A DNA stretch of 64,000 bases from Serinus canaria. Its lineage: Eukaryota; Chordata; Aves; Passeriformes; Fringillidae. The first letter of the stretch is position 1. Each line of letters starts with the position of its first letter. The notes beneath the pieces were generated by a model. The model was not told the origin of the DNA. It saw only the letters and a list, made by a program, of their open reading frames with translations, and ran no database searches. Positions 24,006-35,300 of this stretch are shown here, in pieces. The position numbers and the translations under genes are program-made. The DNA is taken from positions 29,239,059 through 29,303,058 of the forward strand of contig NC_066313.1 of assembly GCF_022539315.1 (NCBI RefSeq). Direction: 5' to 3'.

Positions 24006-25479
24006 ACTTCTGTGACATCAGCTCCATTTCTTGATAGCTAATGCCACAATAAAGTAGGGTCCTTGGTAGAAAAGCTCCAGAAAATGTCCTTCTCTCCAGT
24101 AATGAGCTGTCCTACAGAGGCAGCCCATCAACAATTTACTGTGGAAATGGAGGGAGACAAGTCACCCCAGAAGAAAGTGGGAAGTGGAAACACATTATTG
24201 TATTTCTTTGTGTTTCCTTTTATCCCCTTTAGTTCATAGGGCTGAAATACCCGAGCTATGCTAATAAAGTCAATTTGAATTGTCTGAGCAGCCTCTTTTA
24301 TTAACAACTTGGTAAAGAAAAGGGTTTGGCTGAGGTGCAAGTTGATTAGCTCACTGGTAATTAACTGATACCCAGAAAAGTAACAAAGGATTTTGTCAAG
24401 TAAATAATAACTTGGTCTTTCCTTTCCTCCTCCTTCCTGCAGTAAATGAAATTACATAAGCAGAATGCACTTCATTTCTAGGCTAAATAGAAAAATTTGC
24501 ATACACTTGAGGTAAATATGCCATTTTCCTAGAGATCAAGGGACAGATTAGCAGTTGCCTTCCCCATTGCTGGTGCAGTACAACTGAAGATATTCAATTT
24601 TTAAATTTATTTTTAACATCTGACATTTTAATATATGTGCATCTGCTTACCACTGAGACTTTGTTCCTAGTGGTTTTCTCCTTTTGTTCTAGAGATTTTT
24701 TTGAGAACAGCAATATAAGGAAATTGCTTTTGCTGTCCATGAGACCAAGTGACAAGCAGTATACAATTGGGTAGACAGGGTTTATAGAGTATGATAAATC
24801 ACCTTCCATGTTCAGACACTAACTAATTCATTACACAAAATACAGGTGATGAATGGTTTATGGTTGCTTTCTTCCTTAAAATGAAAGTTATAAGAAAAGC
24901 AGAAACACTGGCAACAGCTAATTATTCCAAATCCATTCCTGTAGGGGGATAGAATATAAGAAAATAGTGTAGAAAGTAATCTTACCCCTAAGGAGTTGCA
25001 GCTGGGCCAATTATCAAAGATTAGGAACAGGCCTGACTTTAACAGGCCACAGCCGGAACCAATGAGAAGAAGAGTGCTGTAAAAGAGTGGGTTGGCAAGT
25101 TGAGAAGGGAACTGGAGTCAGTTGACTACTTTGTGAAGAAGAAAGAGTTAGTGCTTGGAGGAGCTGCCCACAAGAAACACCAAGAATGTATGAAACTTTT
25201 GATAAGGAGACAACAGTATGGAACCCTGCAGTAAGATGGCAACGCATTCCTATTGCTGCTTTCAGATAAAAAAAGTTTCAGCCCTTCTTCCTCACAGATT
25301 AGCCTGTCTTCCAGCTACTTTCTTGCTTCTTGACAATATTTTTCCTTCAAAATCTGCCTTAAGTAGCCCTTATATCATTGGGACTTCCATTTCTGCAGTA
25401 GGTAGCCACTGAGCTGTCCTTGATCAATCTCCAATTGATCACAAGACAGCTGGGCAGGGACTTTTTACAGGCGCATGCA
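24006..25479. other. Intergenic stretch, nothing recognised
   Basis: The sequence is AT-rich and unique, with no gene or repeat seen. Confidence 0.5.
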
Positions 25480-25756
25480 GTGATAGGACAATGGGAGATA
25501 GTTTTAAACTGGAAGAGGGTAGGATTAAATGCATAGTAAGAAAAAATTCTTTAATGTGATGCTGGTGAGGCACTGGAACAGGTTCCCCAGAGAAGCTGTA
25601 GATGCCAAATCCCTGGAAGTCATTAGGGCCAGTGTGGAAGAGGCTTTGAGAAACCTGGTGTAGTGGAAGCTGACCCTGTCTCCCATGGCAGGGATGTTGG
25701 AATGAGATGGTAACTTTAAGGTCCTTCCAACCATAACCATTCTATGATTCTGTGAT
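25480..25756 (+). mobile_element. CR1 LINE 3' fragment
   Basis: 'gtgataggacaatgggagat' leads through 'gaggcactggaacaggttcc' to the clean tail 'cattctatgattctgtgatc'. It is about 275 bases and among the better preserved copies here. Confidence 0.93.
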
Positions 25757-26473
25757 CATATGCTCAATTTGGCTAGGAAGGACAGATACACACCAGGAAT
25801 TCACACTTGAAATCAGTGATACCAGAAACTTTAGCAGTATGAATGTAGATGGGAGAAGGCCTCAGCTTGAAGAGCCTTGGCAGGACAGGTTAGCAAAATT
25901 ATGTTGACACCCCAACGCTTGCTGCTGATAGCCACCTGCCTGCACAAGGTAGCCACTATCACCAGAAAATTCCTGCCCAATCCACCCAATGGTTTTGAAC
26001 ACTGTCAAGTCACATAAAACGTGAATGTTCCAAAGTATTTCCTTCAGGGTTGAAAACACGTTTGTTGGAAAACAACTCTCTTACCTCTGTGCCACAGCAA
26101 TATCATGATAGTGTGTATAGATTCCTACCTTAACTGGAAGCTGCTGGTGCCCTCCCTTTTCTTCCCCAGAAGGAGCTGACTGCAAGAGAGAACTAGTGAT
26201 GTGGTCTCTTCCACACTCCTTCTTGTCTCCATTCATGGCAAGTGAGTTAGGATAGGAATAAAAAGAGAGGAGTGCTGCTCCTGTTCTCACCATCCAAAAA
26301 GTGCTACTGTTATCTTTTATCCCAAATGGCTCAATGCTGCCTGTTAAGCACTGCAGAGAGCCTGTGTTTCAAGGCTCTTGTCCTCCAGGATCTCTCCTCC
26401 CAGATTTAAAATAGGGAATTTATAATTTGTCTTAAGGACAAGTGACTCCAATGAATGGTATAATATACAGAAG
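25757..26473. other. Intergenic stretch, nothing recognised
   Basis: The sequence is unique, with no gene or repeat seen. Confidence 0.5.
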
Positions 26474-26628
26474 CAACAGGCTGGCCAGGGAAGTGTTAAA
26501 AAACCTGCAGATGTGGCACAGGGGGACATGAATTAGTGGTGAGCATGGTGGTGGTAGATTAACAGCTTGACTCAGCAATCTTAGAGGTTTTTTCCTAACC
26601 TTAATGATTCCATGATTCTGTGATTCTA
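26474..26628 (+). mobile_element. CR1 LINE 3' fragment with internal deletion
   Basis: 'gcaacaggctggccagggaa' is followed at once by 'aaacctgcagatgtggcaca', skipping the middle of the ORF2 end, and then the tail 'gattccatgattctgtgatt'. It is about 155 bases. Confidence 0.88.
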
Positions 26629-28728
26629 AGTGAGATTTCTTCCTTTAAATGCCTCAATTCCAGCCAGCTGAGGTCAAAGCAAGTCCAAGAGCCTATTAGG
26701 TATGCACCTTACATGGATGCTGGGAGTACAGAAAACCTAACAGGAGCTTCACTGATCTCAAGCCAAAGCAGAGTCCTTTTTCAGAAGAGAGTAAGGACCT
26801 GGGATTCATGACCTTACCTAACCTCAGCAGCCAGGCATGTAAGCTTAATTCAGTTCATAAAATCAGAGATGTTTAGTGACCTTGGAGACAAAGCACCTGA
26901 GCACCATACAGGACACGACACTGGATGTAGAGAAGTTCCAGTGATCCCAGGGCATCCTGCCTGGCCTTCAGTTGTTGCTCTCAAAAAATCTACAATGACA
27001 CAAGATGCCAGCATTTCTGAAAGTGAAATGAGCCTGTAAAGCAAACAGAAATAAACACACTTGAATATTGTTACAAACTTTGTGTGAGTCTCTTCATTTT
27101 GAGATCTATGTATGTAAATTAGCAGGCAGAAAAAGGCAGCTTGCTATGCTTTTTCCTAAAAAGAAAACTGTTTACAACTGTAAATAATGAACTGTCATGG
27201 CATTTGCTTTTGCTGTTTTAAAGCACTAGAAGAATTCCGAAGCACAAAGGCAAGCCAATTCCCAGACTCCTTTGAGAGTCAATGAGATTGAGGCACATGC
27301 CATTTGTGCCCTTGACAGATTTTCATTTGATGTTTCAGTGTAAACCAGTGTACCATAGACATTTTACAGCTGGTAAGGGCTCTGATTCACATATAAGGGT
27401 GAATTAAGCTCTGCTAAGTGGAGAAGAGCTCTCCTTCCACAATTCTCCCTGTGTCAACTGCTTCTCCCTTGGGAATGGATTAACAGAAGGTTTCTCTCCT
27501 CCCTTACCAATTTCAACCCTTAAAATTAGTGCAAAGTGACATAAATTTTACTTCATACTAGCAAAATGGGTTGAAAGCTGCAGGTGCTTGGAGACACACA
27601 GGCTGTGTGCTTGCAGAGCAGTAACCACCAGGTGCAGAAAAGCTTCAGCTTAATCCACTGCTACAAGAAAGCAAACATCCTCATTTTGGTAAAATAGGGT
27701 CTGCTGTGCATGGTATCACCTACCTCAGCTTTTGGGTTTGTGATATATCTTGATAGACCTGAGCAGACAGGCTTTGGCTGGAAAAGGGTGGAGAGGAGAA
27801 GAAGACCTCCCTCAAAGCTGCTTTGAGGATCAGTTCTAGGACTGAACCATCCTCTGTGTGAGGGACTGTTCTGTCGCTGACAAGTCACACCTCCTTCCCT
27901 AAATATCTGCAGTCAGGAGCCCCTGTTTCCATCAATCCTTTATAACATTCTTCAGATGGTTGTATTCATATCTGAGCCCATCAATGCTGGGTGCTCACAG
28001 CATCCACAGAGCTGCAATCCGTGATTCTGTCATTCACCACCGCAATCAGATGCCAAAATGCAACAATAGCCTTGAGAATATGACTAAGAACAGCCATATT
28101 ACACTGGGGAAATTATGAATATTTATATGGCTCTAGGATATGAGTCCCCTTGATGATAATTTACAAATGCCTGACACCATTTAACTCCAGCACAGGCATT
28201 TCTGCTTTACCCAGGAAAGAGCAGGCAATCAGATCTGTTAAATTCTATTAGAGTTTCTTGGATCAGATCCTCCTTCATGTCAGGAAACAACTTCTCTTTT
28301 TCACTCATTCAGGTGCCAATAACTTACCAAGATATTACCCCAGGTGTAATTATCATCATCTCAGCACCAGTGCTCATAAAGAGCCCTCAAACTTCAGGGC
28401 ACATTACGAAGAGTCTGATTCAACCTCTTATAATCCTATTTTTAGCACCTTACTCATGATATTTGCATATAAATCAGTGGGATAAATTACGTGTTACACA
28501 GGATTGGACCTGCAGAATCTAGAGGTAGGTGTTGATGCCCTTTTCCTGTAACTAGTATAGACTAGGTAATTCAGAAAGCTGCCAATAACGCAGAATTTAG
28601 AAACCAACCTTATTATGGAAAGTAAGACTTTAGAGCTGAGAGTCACGACTCAGGATTCCACACCTAAGATGATGGAAATGCTAGGATCCAATTAAAAAAA
28701 GGCCTTACAAGAGGGACAAGTTCAAAAG
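26629..28728. other. Intergenic stretch, nothing recognised
   Basis: The sequence is unique and AT-rich, with no gene or clear repeat. Confidence 0.5.
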
Positions 28729-29139
28729 ATGCTTAGAGGGCTGGAGCACCTCTTCTGTGGACACAGGTTGTGAGAGTTGGGATTGCTCAGCTTGGAGAAG
28801 GCTCCAGGGAGACTTTATTGCTCCTTCCAGTACCTAGAGGGGCTCCAAGTGAGATGGAGAAGGCCTTTTGACAAGGGCATGGAGTCTTTGGACAAGGTGA
28901 AATAGTTTTGAACTGGCAGAAGGTAGACTCAAATTAGATACTAGGAAGAAATTCCTTTATGTAAAGGTGGTGAGGCAGTGGAACAGGTTGTCCAATTAAA
29001 CTGTGTATGTCCATCCCTGGAATTGTTCGAGGCTTTGAGCGACTTATTTTTTAGAAGGTCTCCCTGCATACAGTGGGGGTGGGGGTTTGGAGCTAGAGGA
29101 TACTTAAGATCCTTTCCAGCCCAAACTACTCTGGGATAA
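28729..29139 (+). mobile_element. CR1 LINE 3' fragment, longer copy
   Basis: It starts 'gcttagagggctggagcacc', passes 'agcttggagaaggctccagg' and 'gaaattcctttatgtaaagg', and ends in a decayed tail near 29,139. It is about 410 bases, so it keeps more of the ORF2 C-terminal region than most copies here. Confidence 0.9.
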
Positions 29140-31540
29140 TTTTCTGTAAAATTTGAGCAGGCAATAGGTAGAACAAAATTCAGTTTTATTTTTGTGACTG
29201 ATAACTTTATTTTAACATCATGAGAACCAAGTAGTGAAAACATCTTCAAGATTTTATACCAATTTTATCTTCCCCTTTGCACACATACACTGATGAGAGG
29301 GAATAAGTACAATCTTTCCCAATATATGTCTCCATAATGAATTCTAAACAATCTGCTTATTAGGTCTGATTTTATGCAGAAATAAAATAACCAGCAGCAC
29401 AAGCCATGATAAAGTGTTTGCACAGAGCAGAGAGAGATAAAAGAGTTCCTCAGGAGTCATTCCCTGAATTTACCTGATCACAAGGAGCTGAACATATGCC
29501 ATTCTTGAGCAGCAGTCCTTTCCTATTGCCAAGCAAAATATTATGCACCCACACACTAAAGTGACAGGACGTATCCCTCTAGTGGTGTAAACTGACATGA
29601 TTCAATTACCCACTGATCAGTTAAGACATAAGGTTTCAGGGCAACATTAAACTGTATGGAAAGAGGATCCTTTGCCACAGGCAACCTAAAGCCACAGGAA
29701 TCTACTCCATCGGCATGACAAGCACATTTTTAGTAATACTGAAAAAAAGTATTTCGGTAACTCTGTTTGATTTTCGCTATTTCAGAAACAAGACATTCCT
29801 TCCTTAGGTTGTACAGATCAGACAAAGAAAACCCAACGCCTGGGCAGGGGTAGGTTTGGTCCTTTAATCAGACAGATCACATTTAGATGCAAAGAGCTTC
29901 AGGCTGTCACATTATATCCAGCGCACTAATGGACAGAACAAGGCATAGCTCAAGGTTACAGAGGAGAAGTTCTGATTTTAATATGTATTCTTGTAGCTGA
30001 AGCAGTCAAAGTTGGTTTTTTGGAAGTCAAGTTAACCGCTACAAAATATTTTCAGGGGAAAAAAAAGCATCTATTATAATAGTTTGGGGTTGCCTCTTCA
30101 ATACTATCCTTCTGAGTGCAGTGACCAAAAGGTTTGTCAGAGCTCAAAAGCAGAGAACCAAGACACAGAACAAGACAGAAGTAAATGCATTTTGTGATAG
30201 AGAATACTTCAGAAAAGTGCCAAATAAATAAAAGTTCCCTACTGATTGAAATCAAGGCCTAGCTATGAATTTTTTCTTGTATTTCTGAGGAAATCAGAAT
30301 GGATGACAACCTACATTATTGGTATCTACAACATAAAACTCTTCATTAGTTTACCTTGCCCCGTTTTAAAGTTAGTTTCATATCTGACTTCTTTTTCTAG
30401 CACGGCAGCAAATCTTCTCATGGCCAGCATGCACGTGATGAGAAAAGAAACAAACATCAAAATTTTAATTATTTATTTAAAGCCAACTGTAATTCAATAT
30501 TATAAAAATTGCCTACATTTTTTCCATGGGTTTGCCATTATTGCTCCTGGTGAGTAAATATTTATTTTTTAATATTTAACTATTAGTTAATACTTAAAAT
30601 ACTTCATAGGTCTCTCCTTAGTTTCTGAACAACTGCAATTTCAAATTTTTTAATTGTTTGTCAAGAACTTCTAACTGAACCTTAAAAAGTCTGAAAAGCT
30701 AAAGTACATCAAGCACACCAGAATCTTCCTCATTGTTTTCAGCCAGTTTTATGGACCGGTACGCTTCCAGATCCCAATCTTGAAATCTGTGGAAGTAATG
30801 TAGCTCTGAAAATATAGGGAGACAGGTCTGCATATAAAAATCCACAGGGATTTTGATGATGTTTTGACAATCTAGGTGTATTGTCATTGCCATCACTAAA
30901 ATAAATTTTATTTTGGTGCTTTATAGCATGATGAAAAGTAGTGACACATGTTAAATACATCTCTACCTGATGCTGGAAGCAATTATACACAAACTGAACT
31001 TCAGAAGGCAAGATGGTCTTCAAGACAGATGTATACATTCTGCCATGTATTTACAGTAGGAAAGGTCTGTGTTTAGACTGGCATTTCTTAGCTTACAGAA
31101 GGAAAAGTGAGAAGAAATAAGATGTGGAAAAAGAAGTCTGTGTGTTTACATGCAGGTATAATAAATTCTGCTGGCCAGCAGGGTGTAAGCACTGTGTAGA
31201 GCCCCCAAGGTCTGCACGAAGCTTCCCCTCAAGTCTTTGGATCGCCTTCTGAAACACAAAACATGCACAGCATTATCAGGCCTTTACTAGTACACTTTAT
31301 TCTTTTCCCTTATGTCTGAAGTCTTTCCATTTTTAGATTGCACTTGCCTCTGGATACCAACTCTGCTTGAGAAGCAGTTTGCATATTATGGATGTAAGTA
31401 TAGTACGTGTAGTAAGCACTGAGGAAACTAAATAAGGCATCAGAGGAGAGGAAAACCCCCATTTAGTAGGCAGTGCTATAAAAATACTCCTTCCTTCTTC
31501 CAGCCCACGAGTATGAGGAACACTTGCCTCTTCATTGCTT
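29140..31540. other. Intergenic stretch upstream of ACER3, nothing recognised
   Basis: The sequence is AT-rich and unique. No exon of a neighbouring gene is seen. Confidence 0.5.
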
Positions 31541-31762
31541 TCAGGAAAAAATTCTTCAATGCAAAGGTGGTGAGGCACTGGCATAGGTTGCCCAGCGAAG
31601 CTGTGGATGCCCCATCCCTGGGAGTGTTCAAGGCCGGGCTGGATGGGGCTGTGAGCAGCCTGGTCTAGCGCAAGGAGACCCTGCCCATGGCAGGGGATGG
31701 GAACGGGATGGTCCTCAAGGTCCCCTCCAACCCAAATCATTCTACGAAGCTGTGAAGCTGTG
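31541..31762 (+). mobile_element. CR1 LINE 3' fragment just upstream of the ACER3 promoter
   Basis: 'aaaaattcttcaatgcaaag', 'gctgtggatgccccatccct' and 'caaggtcccctccaacccaa' follow the CR1 3' region in order. The tail is degenerate (cattctacgaagctgtgaag). It is richer in GC and CpG than the other copies and ends about 490 bases before the start codon. Confidence 0.92.
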
Positions 31763-32041
31763 TTTCAACAACATAAAGGCAGCAGGCTGCCCCGCTCGCC
31801 TTATAAACCCCTCCATGAAGGGGGCTTGTTCCCCTCTATAAGGAAACCCGGAGTGGAAAGCTGAGGGGGGAAACCTCCTCACTGGCCCCAGACCGGCTTG
31901 AAAAGGGGGTGAGGAGAGCGCCGTGATGTTGCACGTCCCGCCTCATCCTCACAGGGGCATCGCGCGGGTTCCCTGAGAGCCAAAAACGCCCGGCACCGGC
32001 GTTTCCCCACAGACTCTCCCCACATCCACGTTTTCACCACA

Positions 32042-32230
32042 ATGTCCTTCTCCGCCCCGATTTGCTCCGTCCGACAGGCCGCAGCCCGTTCCCATGGCGA
32101 CCGTAGCTCCGCCCCGCGGGCGGGCCCAGCGCCGGCCCCGCCCGCTCTCCCGCCGCCGCCGCCGCCGCCGACGCGCTCCGGCCCGGCGCCCTTCTCTCTC
32201 CGCTGCCCCCGTGCCCTGGCTCCGCTCTAG
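32042..32230 (+). other. Possible upstream reading frame (62 codons) in the ACER3 leader
   Basis: An ATG at 32,042 opens a frame that is in phase with ACER3 but ends at the TAG at 32,228-32,230, 18 bases before the ACER3 start. It matters only if transcription begins upstream of 32,042, which is unknown. The encoded peptide is a low-complexity Pro/Arg/Ala-rich product of GC-rich DNA and is probably not a functional protein. Confidence 0.3.
32150..32170 (+). repeat. (CCG)7 trinucleotide run
   Basis: Seven uninterrupted CCG units lie 79 bases upstream of the ACER3 start codon, probably in the 5' untranslated region or just above the transcription start. Such runs can vary in length between individuals. 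Confidence 0.95.
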
Positions 32231-32248
32231 CCTGGAGCGGGCACCGCG

Positions 32249-32351
32249 ATGGCTCCGGCCGCCGACCGGGAGGGTTATTGGGGTCCGCCGACCTCCACCC
32301 TGGAGTGGTGCGAGGAGAACTACGCCGTCTCCTACTACATCGCCGAGTTCT
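32249..32351 (+). CDS. ACER3: ACER3 coding exon 1 (residues 1-34 plus 1 nt)
   Basis: The reading begins [13 protein letters not shown] and is nearly identical to the N terminus of mammalian ACER3. The ATG at 32,249 has a strong context (G at -3 and G at +4), and an in-frame TAG at 32,228-32,230 lies seven codons upstream, which excludes an N-terminal extension. The exon ends after the first base of the Trp-35 codon at the donor T|gtgagt. It encodes the cytoplasm- or lumen-facing start of the fold and the residues known in human ACER3 to hold the structural calcium ion: position 19 (Glu here, Asp in human), Trp20, Glu22, Asn24 and Glu33. Glu33 is the site of a human disease substitution (E33G) and is kept here. 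Reading past the donor gives an unrelated proline-rich tail, which confirms the splice. Confidence 0.95.
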
Positions 32352-35300
32352 GTGAGTGGCCGCTCCGGCCCCGGGTCCTGCTCCGGCCCCGGGGGCCGTG
32401 TCCCACCGCCGCCTCCTTCTCCCTCTCCGCAGCTCTTCGTGCTCTCTCCCCGTGCCGGGGGAATCCCTCCTCCTCCTTGGCCCCTCTCTCCTGCGGGGTG
32501 ACGGTGCCTCTGCCCCTCAGCCAACCCTGGTGGGTGGAAATGGGTGTTTTTTACCGCCTTCCCCCCCAAATCCGTGTCGGAAGCACGGGATGGTGTAGCC
32601 CCTCTCTCCCCAGCGTGTTGTTTGGGCCCCCATCCCAAGCGTGTCCTTTCGGCCTGTGTCCATAGGGATGGCAGGGCTGGAGCGGGGGTGCCGGGGGCCT
32701 GCGGCGGTGGCTGGGATGGGGTGGCCCGTGAGCTGTGTCCTGGGCTTTGTCACGGGAGCTGGGCTGGCTGTGTGGCCCCGCAGGCACGGGTGAAGAGAGG
32801 GGCTCTCGCTGGAGTCGTGCTTGGCGTGTCACGCCGTGCCCGCCGCACGGGTCTGCTGCTCTGCTCCCCTTGAGGTGGAACCATCGGAGCAGCCCGGGCT
32901 GTCAAAACAAGTGAAACTGCTCAGGGAGAGAAAAGGTATCCTCCTGTGCAAGATACGGCTTCATCCAGAGATGACACCCTCCCCGAGTTGGTCTTTGGTG
33001 CTCCCTGATGACCGTCGTCAATCAGGTGTCTCTGCTGCAGGTGGTGGGGGTTGAGCGAGGCTTGAAGGATCGCTCTGTTTCCTGTGATTTTCTTTCAGGA
33101 TAGCTCAGAGCACTGGCAAGAGAGCAGGCCATCGGTTTGACCTCGAAACTCTTTATTCAGAAACAGGCAGGATTTGGCATGTTTTAGGGAAAGAAAGAAG
33201 GGGCTTCAACTACAGGATCATCCATCAGGTGATTGAGAAAGGAGTGTCTTGCAAGTGGTAAAAGATCAAGCCCTGTGTCACTGAGGTTTTGTTGAAAAAC
33301 TAAATATTTTTGTGTCCTGGACAGCAACGTTAAAGGGTGTAGTAGTTATAATTATGTGCTGCTGCCTGGCATACGCCCTGTACTACAAAAAACTTTCGCA
33401 CGCATAAGGTAGGTAGCTGCCTTTGAAGTGTTAGGGCCCTGGGTACTCAAGTGACCAGGCTCACCTACCCTGAAGTGCTTGAAGTGGGCAATCTGCAGAG
33501 GCCTTTCACATAGCTGGGATGCTTCAGCAGTGGTTTGGAAGAGCTTGGCATGCAGAAGATGGAAGGTTCTGGGTTTCTATGCCAAGCTGTGACTCCTGAT
33601 TGCAAACACTGACATGGGTGAGGATCCAAAGTGAATAATTGTTCAGGGTGTAGGAATAGGAAGAAGAGGATCTGAAATGAACAACAGCAGCATAAGCAGC
33701 TTAGAAGCTCAGAGGAAAAAGGAAGTTAGTGTGCAGATTTATGGCTGAGAAGAGGCAGGCTGGCTGAAAAGGAAACAAAATTAAATACTCTTAAAAAGGG
33801 ACAAACTTAGAAGTCTAAATAGAATGTGACTTTTGCAGAGTATGCATATATGTGTTTTCCTTTTTGTCAAGGATAATTTATGAGATAATTCTCATAGGAA
33901 AGAGGAAGTTCTGTTTCTTCACTAATGTAGAAATGAATTTGACTAGCATGTAAATTTTTTAAGTAATTCCTGCATTGTTTGCCTTGTTAACTGATACTTT
34001 TTGTCTGCTTTTGGATTATTCAGAAGAAGGAAGATGAGGATTAGAGTAATGGGAGGCAGAAAGGCTTGTGTTCTGAAGAAAAAATGAGTAGCTATACAAG
34101 GTCTGGTCCCTCCTTATGTTTTTGGTGTTTGGGACCACAGTTTTTTGGTCTGTCAGTTGCACTGAAAAAGCTGTATATAAGGCCTATGTTGTAATGTAAA
34201 GCATTTAAATGGTCTAAGTTTAAAATGCAAAACAGTAAGTAAGCCTGCTGTGGTGTAGGGTTAGCTTAACAGCAGCTAATTTCAGTCCAGGCAGTAAGTG
34301 TTCTGGGGATATTAGTTGAAGTTTTACCTTTCAGAAGAGTGAAAATCCATTTCTGACTTGGTACCACTCAGGTACAGCTGATTATCTGTAAAAATTTTTG
34401 CATTAAGTATTTGTTACTAATAATTTACAAGAAACTATGGAGGCCCAAAGATTGAAGAATACTGTCAGGTCCAAACCAAATAGGTTGCAGGCTAAAGAAC
34501 CAAACAGAAAGCTTGTGCAAATTACATTTTTGTGCCATTTAGCAATTTGGTTTTGACATGCTACTTTTAGTGCAGAATTGCTACATTGTGTTCCAAAAGC
34601 CCACATGCAGTTCCTTGCTCTTTACTCCTTAAAGAACTAGTGTAAATGATAGCAGTTTATCAATTGTATGTAGTGAAGAGATGTGGAAGTTAGGTAGGGT
34701 GGTGGTGTAGCACTTCATACTTGAATTCCCTTGATGTATCCCAAACACAGTGGCATGTATTCAAAAGCTCATTTTTTTAATAATGAAAAATGCTTTTTCT
34801 TGCCTTTCTGAGTCTGCACCTAGTCAGTTTTTCTCCCCTGTGGAGGTGGATGACTAACTGCTCTACATCCATCTGTATAATATTAAACCAATTGAAATGG
34901 AAAACCAGTAAAAAGAATTGTTTTGCAAGCTTTACTCAATATATTAAGCCTTAAAATAGGTCTTATATCCCCCACTGATTGAACCTATTGTATGGTGTAG
35001 TAATTCCTTTTTCAGGGTTTCTCACTGATTGACTCCTGTGTGCTGGAGGGCAAGTAGTAGACATGGGGGTTTTTTCCTTCTTTAAACCTAAACCTTTCCA
35101 GCTCCTGGTTCTTGAAAGCTGAATTGTCCAAACTTTTGTACACATGATTAAGAAAAAATAGTAAAGGATAAATCCACCATCCTCCCACATAAGCAAATAG
35201 AAAAAGGGCAAATATAATTTCTGGGTTTTAGCACTTATCACTCAAATGCTACAGCTTACTCCTTATTTTAGGAGGGTTGATGTTTCAGGCCAGTTTAGCC

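Larger units (their letters stand above)
31780..32880. promoter_or_regulatory. CpG-island promoter of ACER3
   Basis: CpG density and GC content rise sharply here against AT-richer flanks, and the island covers the ACER3 start codon. The core at 32,040-32,250 has several GC boxes of the Sp1/KLF type: 32,052-32,058, 32,109-32,117, 32,118-32,126 and 32,136-32,143. It also has a (CCG)7 run and, at 32,088-32,102, a GTTCCCATGGCGAC palindrome-like site that resembles a degenerate RFX X-box. I see no convincing TATA box close to the start, so dispersed initiation is likely. The limits are estimated by eye. Whether it also drives leftward transcription cannot be told. Confidence 0.85.

Noticed and set aside
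1..31780. A neighbouring gene such as TSKU, which lies near ACER3 in mammals
   Set aside because: No leucine-rich-repeat frame or other coding exon was seen in this interval; if the order is kept, that gene lies further left.
31949..32638. 229-codon open frame on the - strand over the CpG island
   Set aside because: The frame is a Gly/Arg/Pro-rich product of GC-rich DNA with few stops, opposite the ACER3 first exon, with no recognisable domain.
32352..32665. Continuation of the ACER3 exon 1 frame past residue 34
   Set aside because: The frame stays open to 32,665, but a consensus donor follows Phe34 plus one base, and the next residues match the ACER3 family only after splicing to 51,363.
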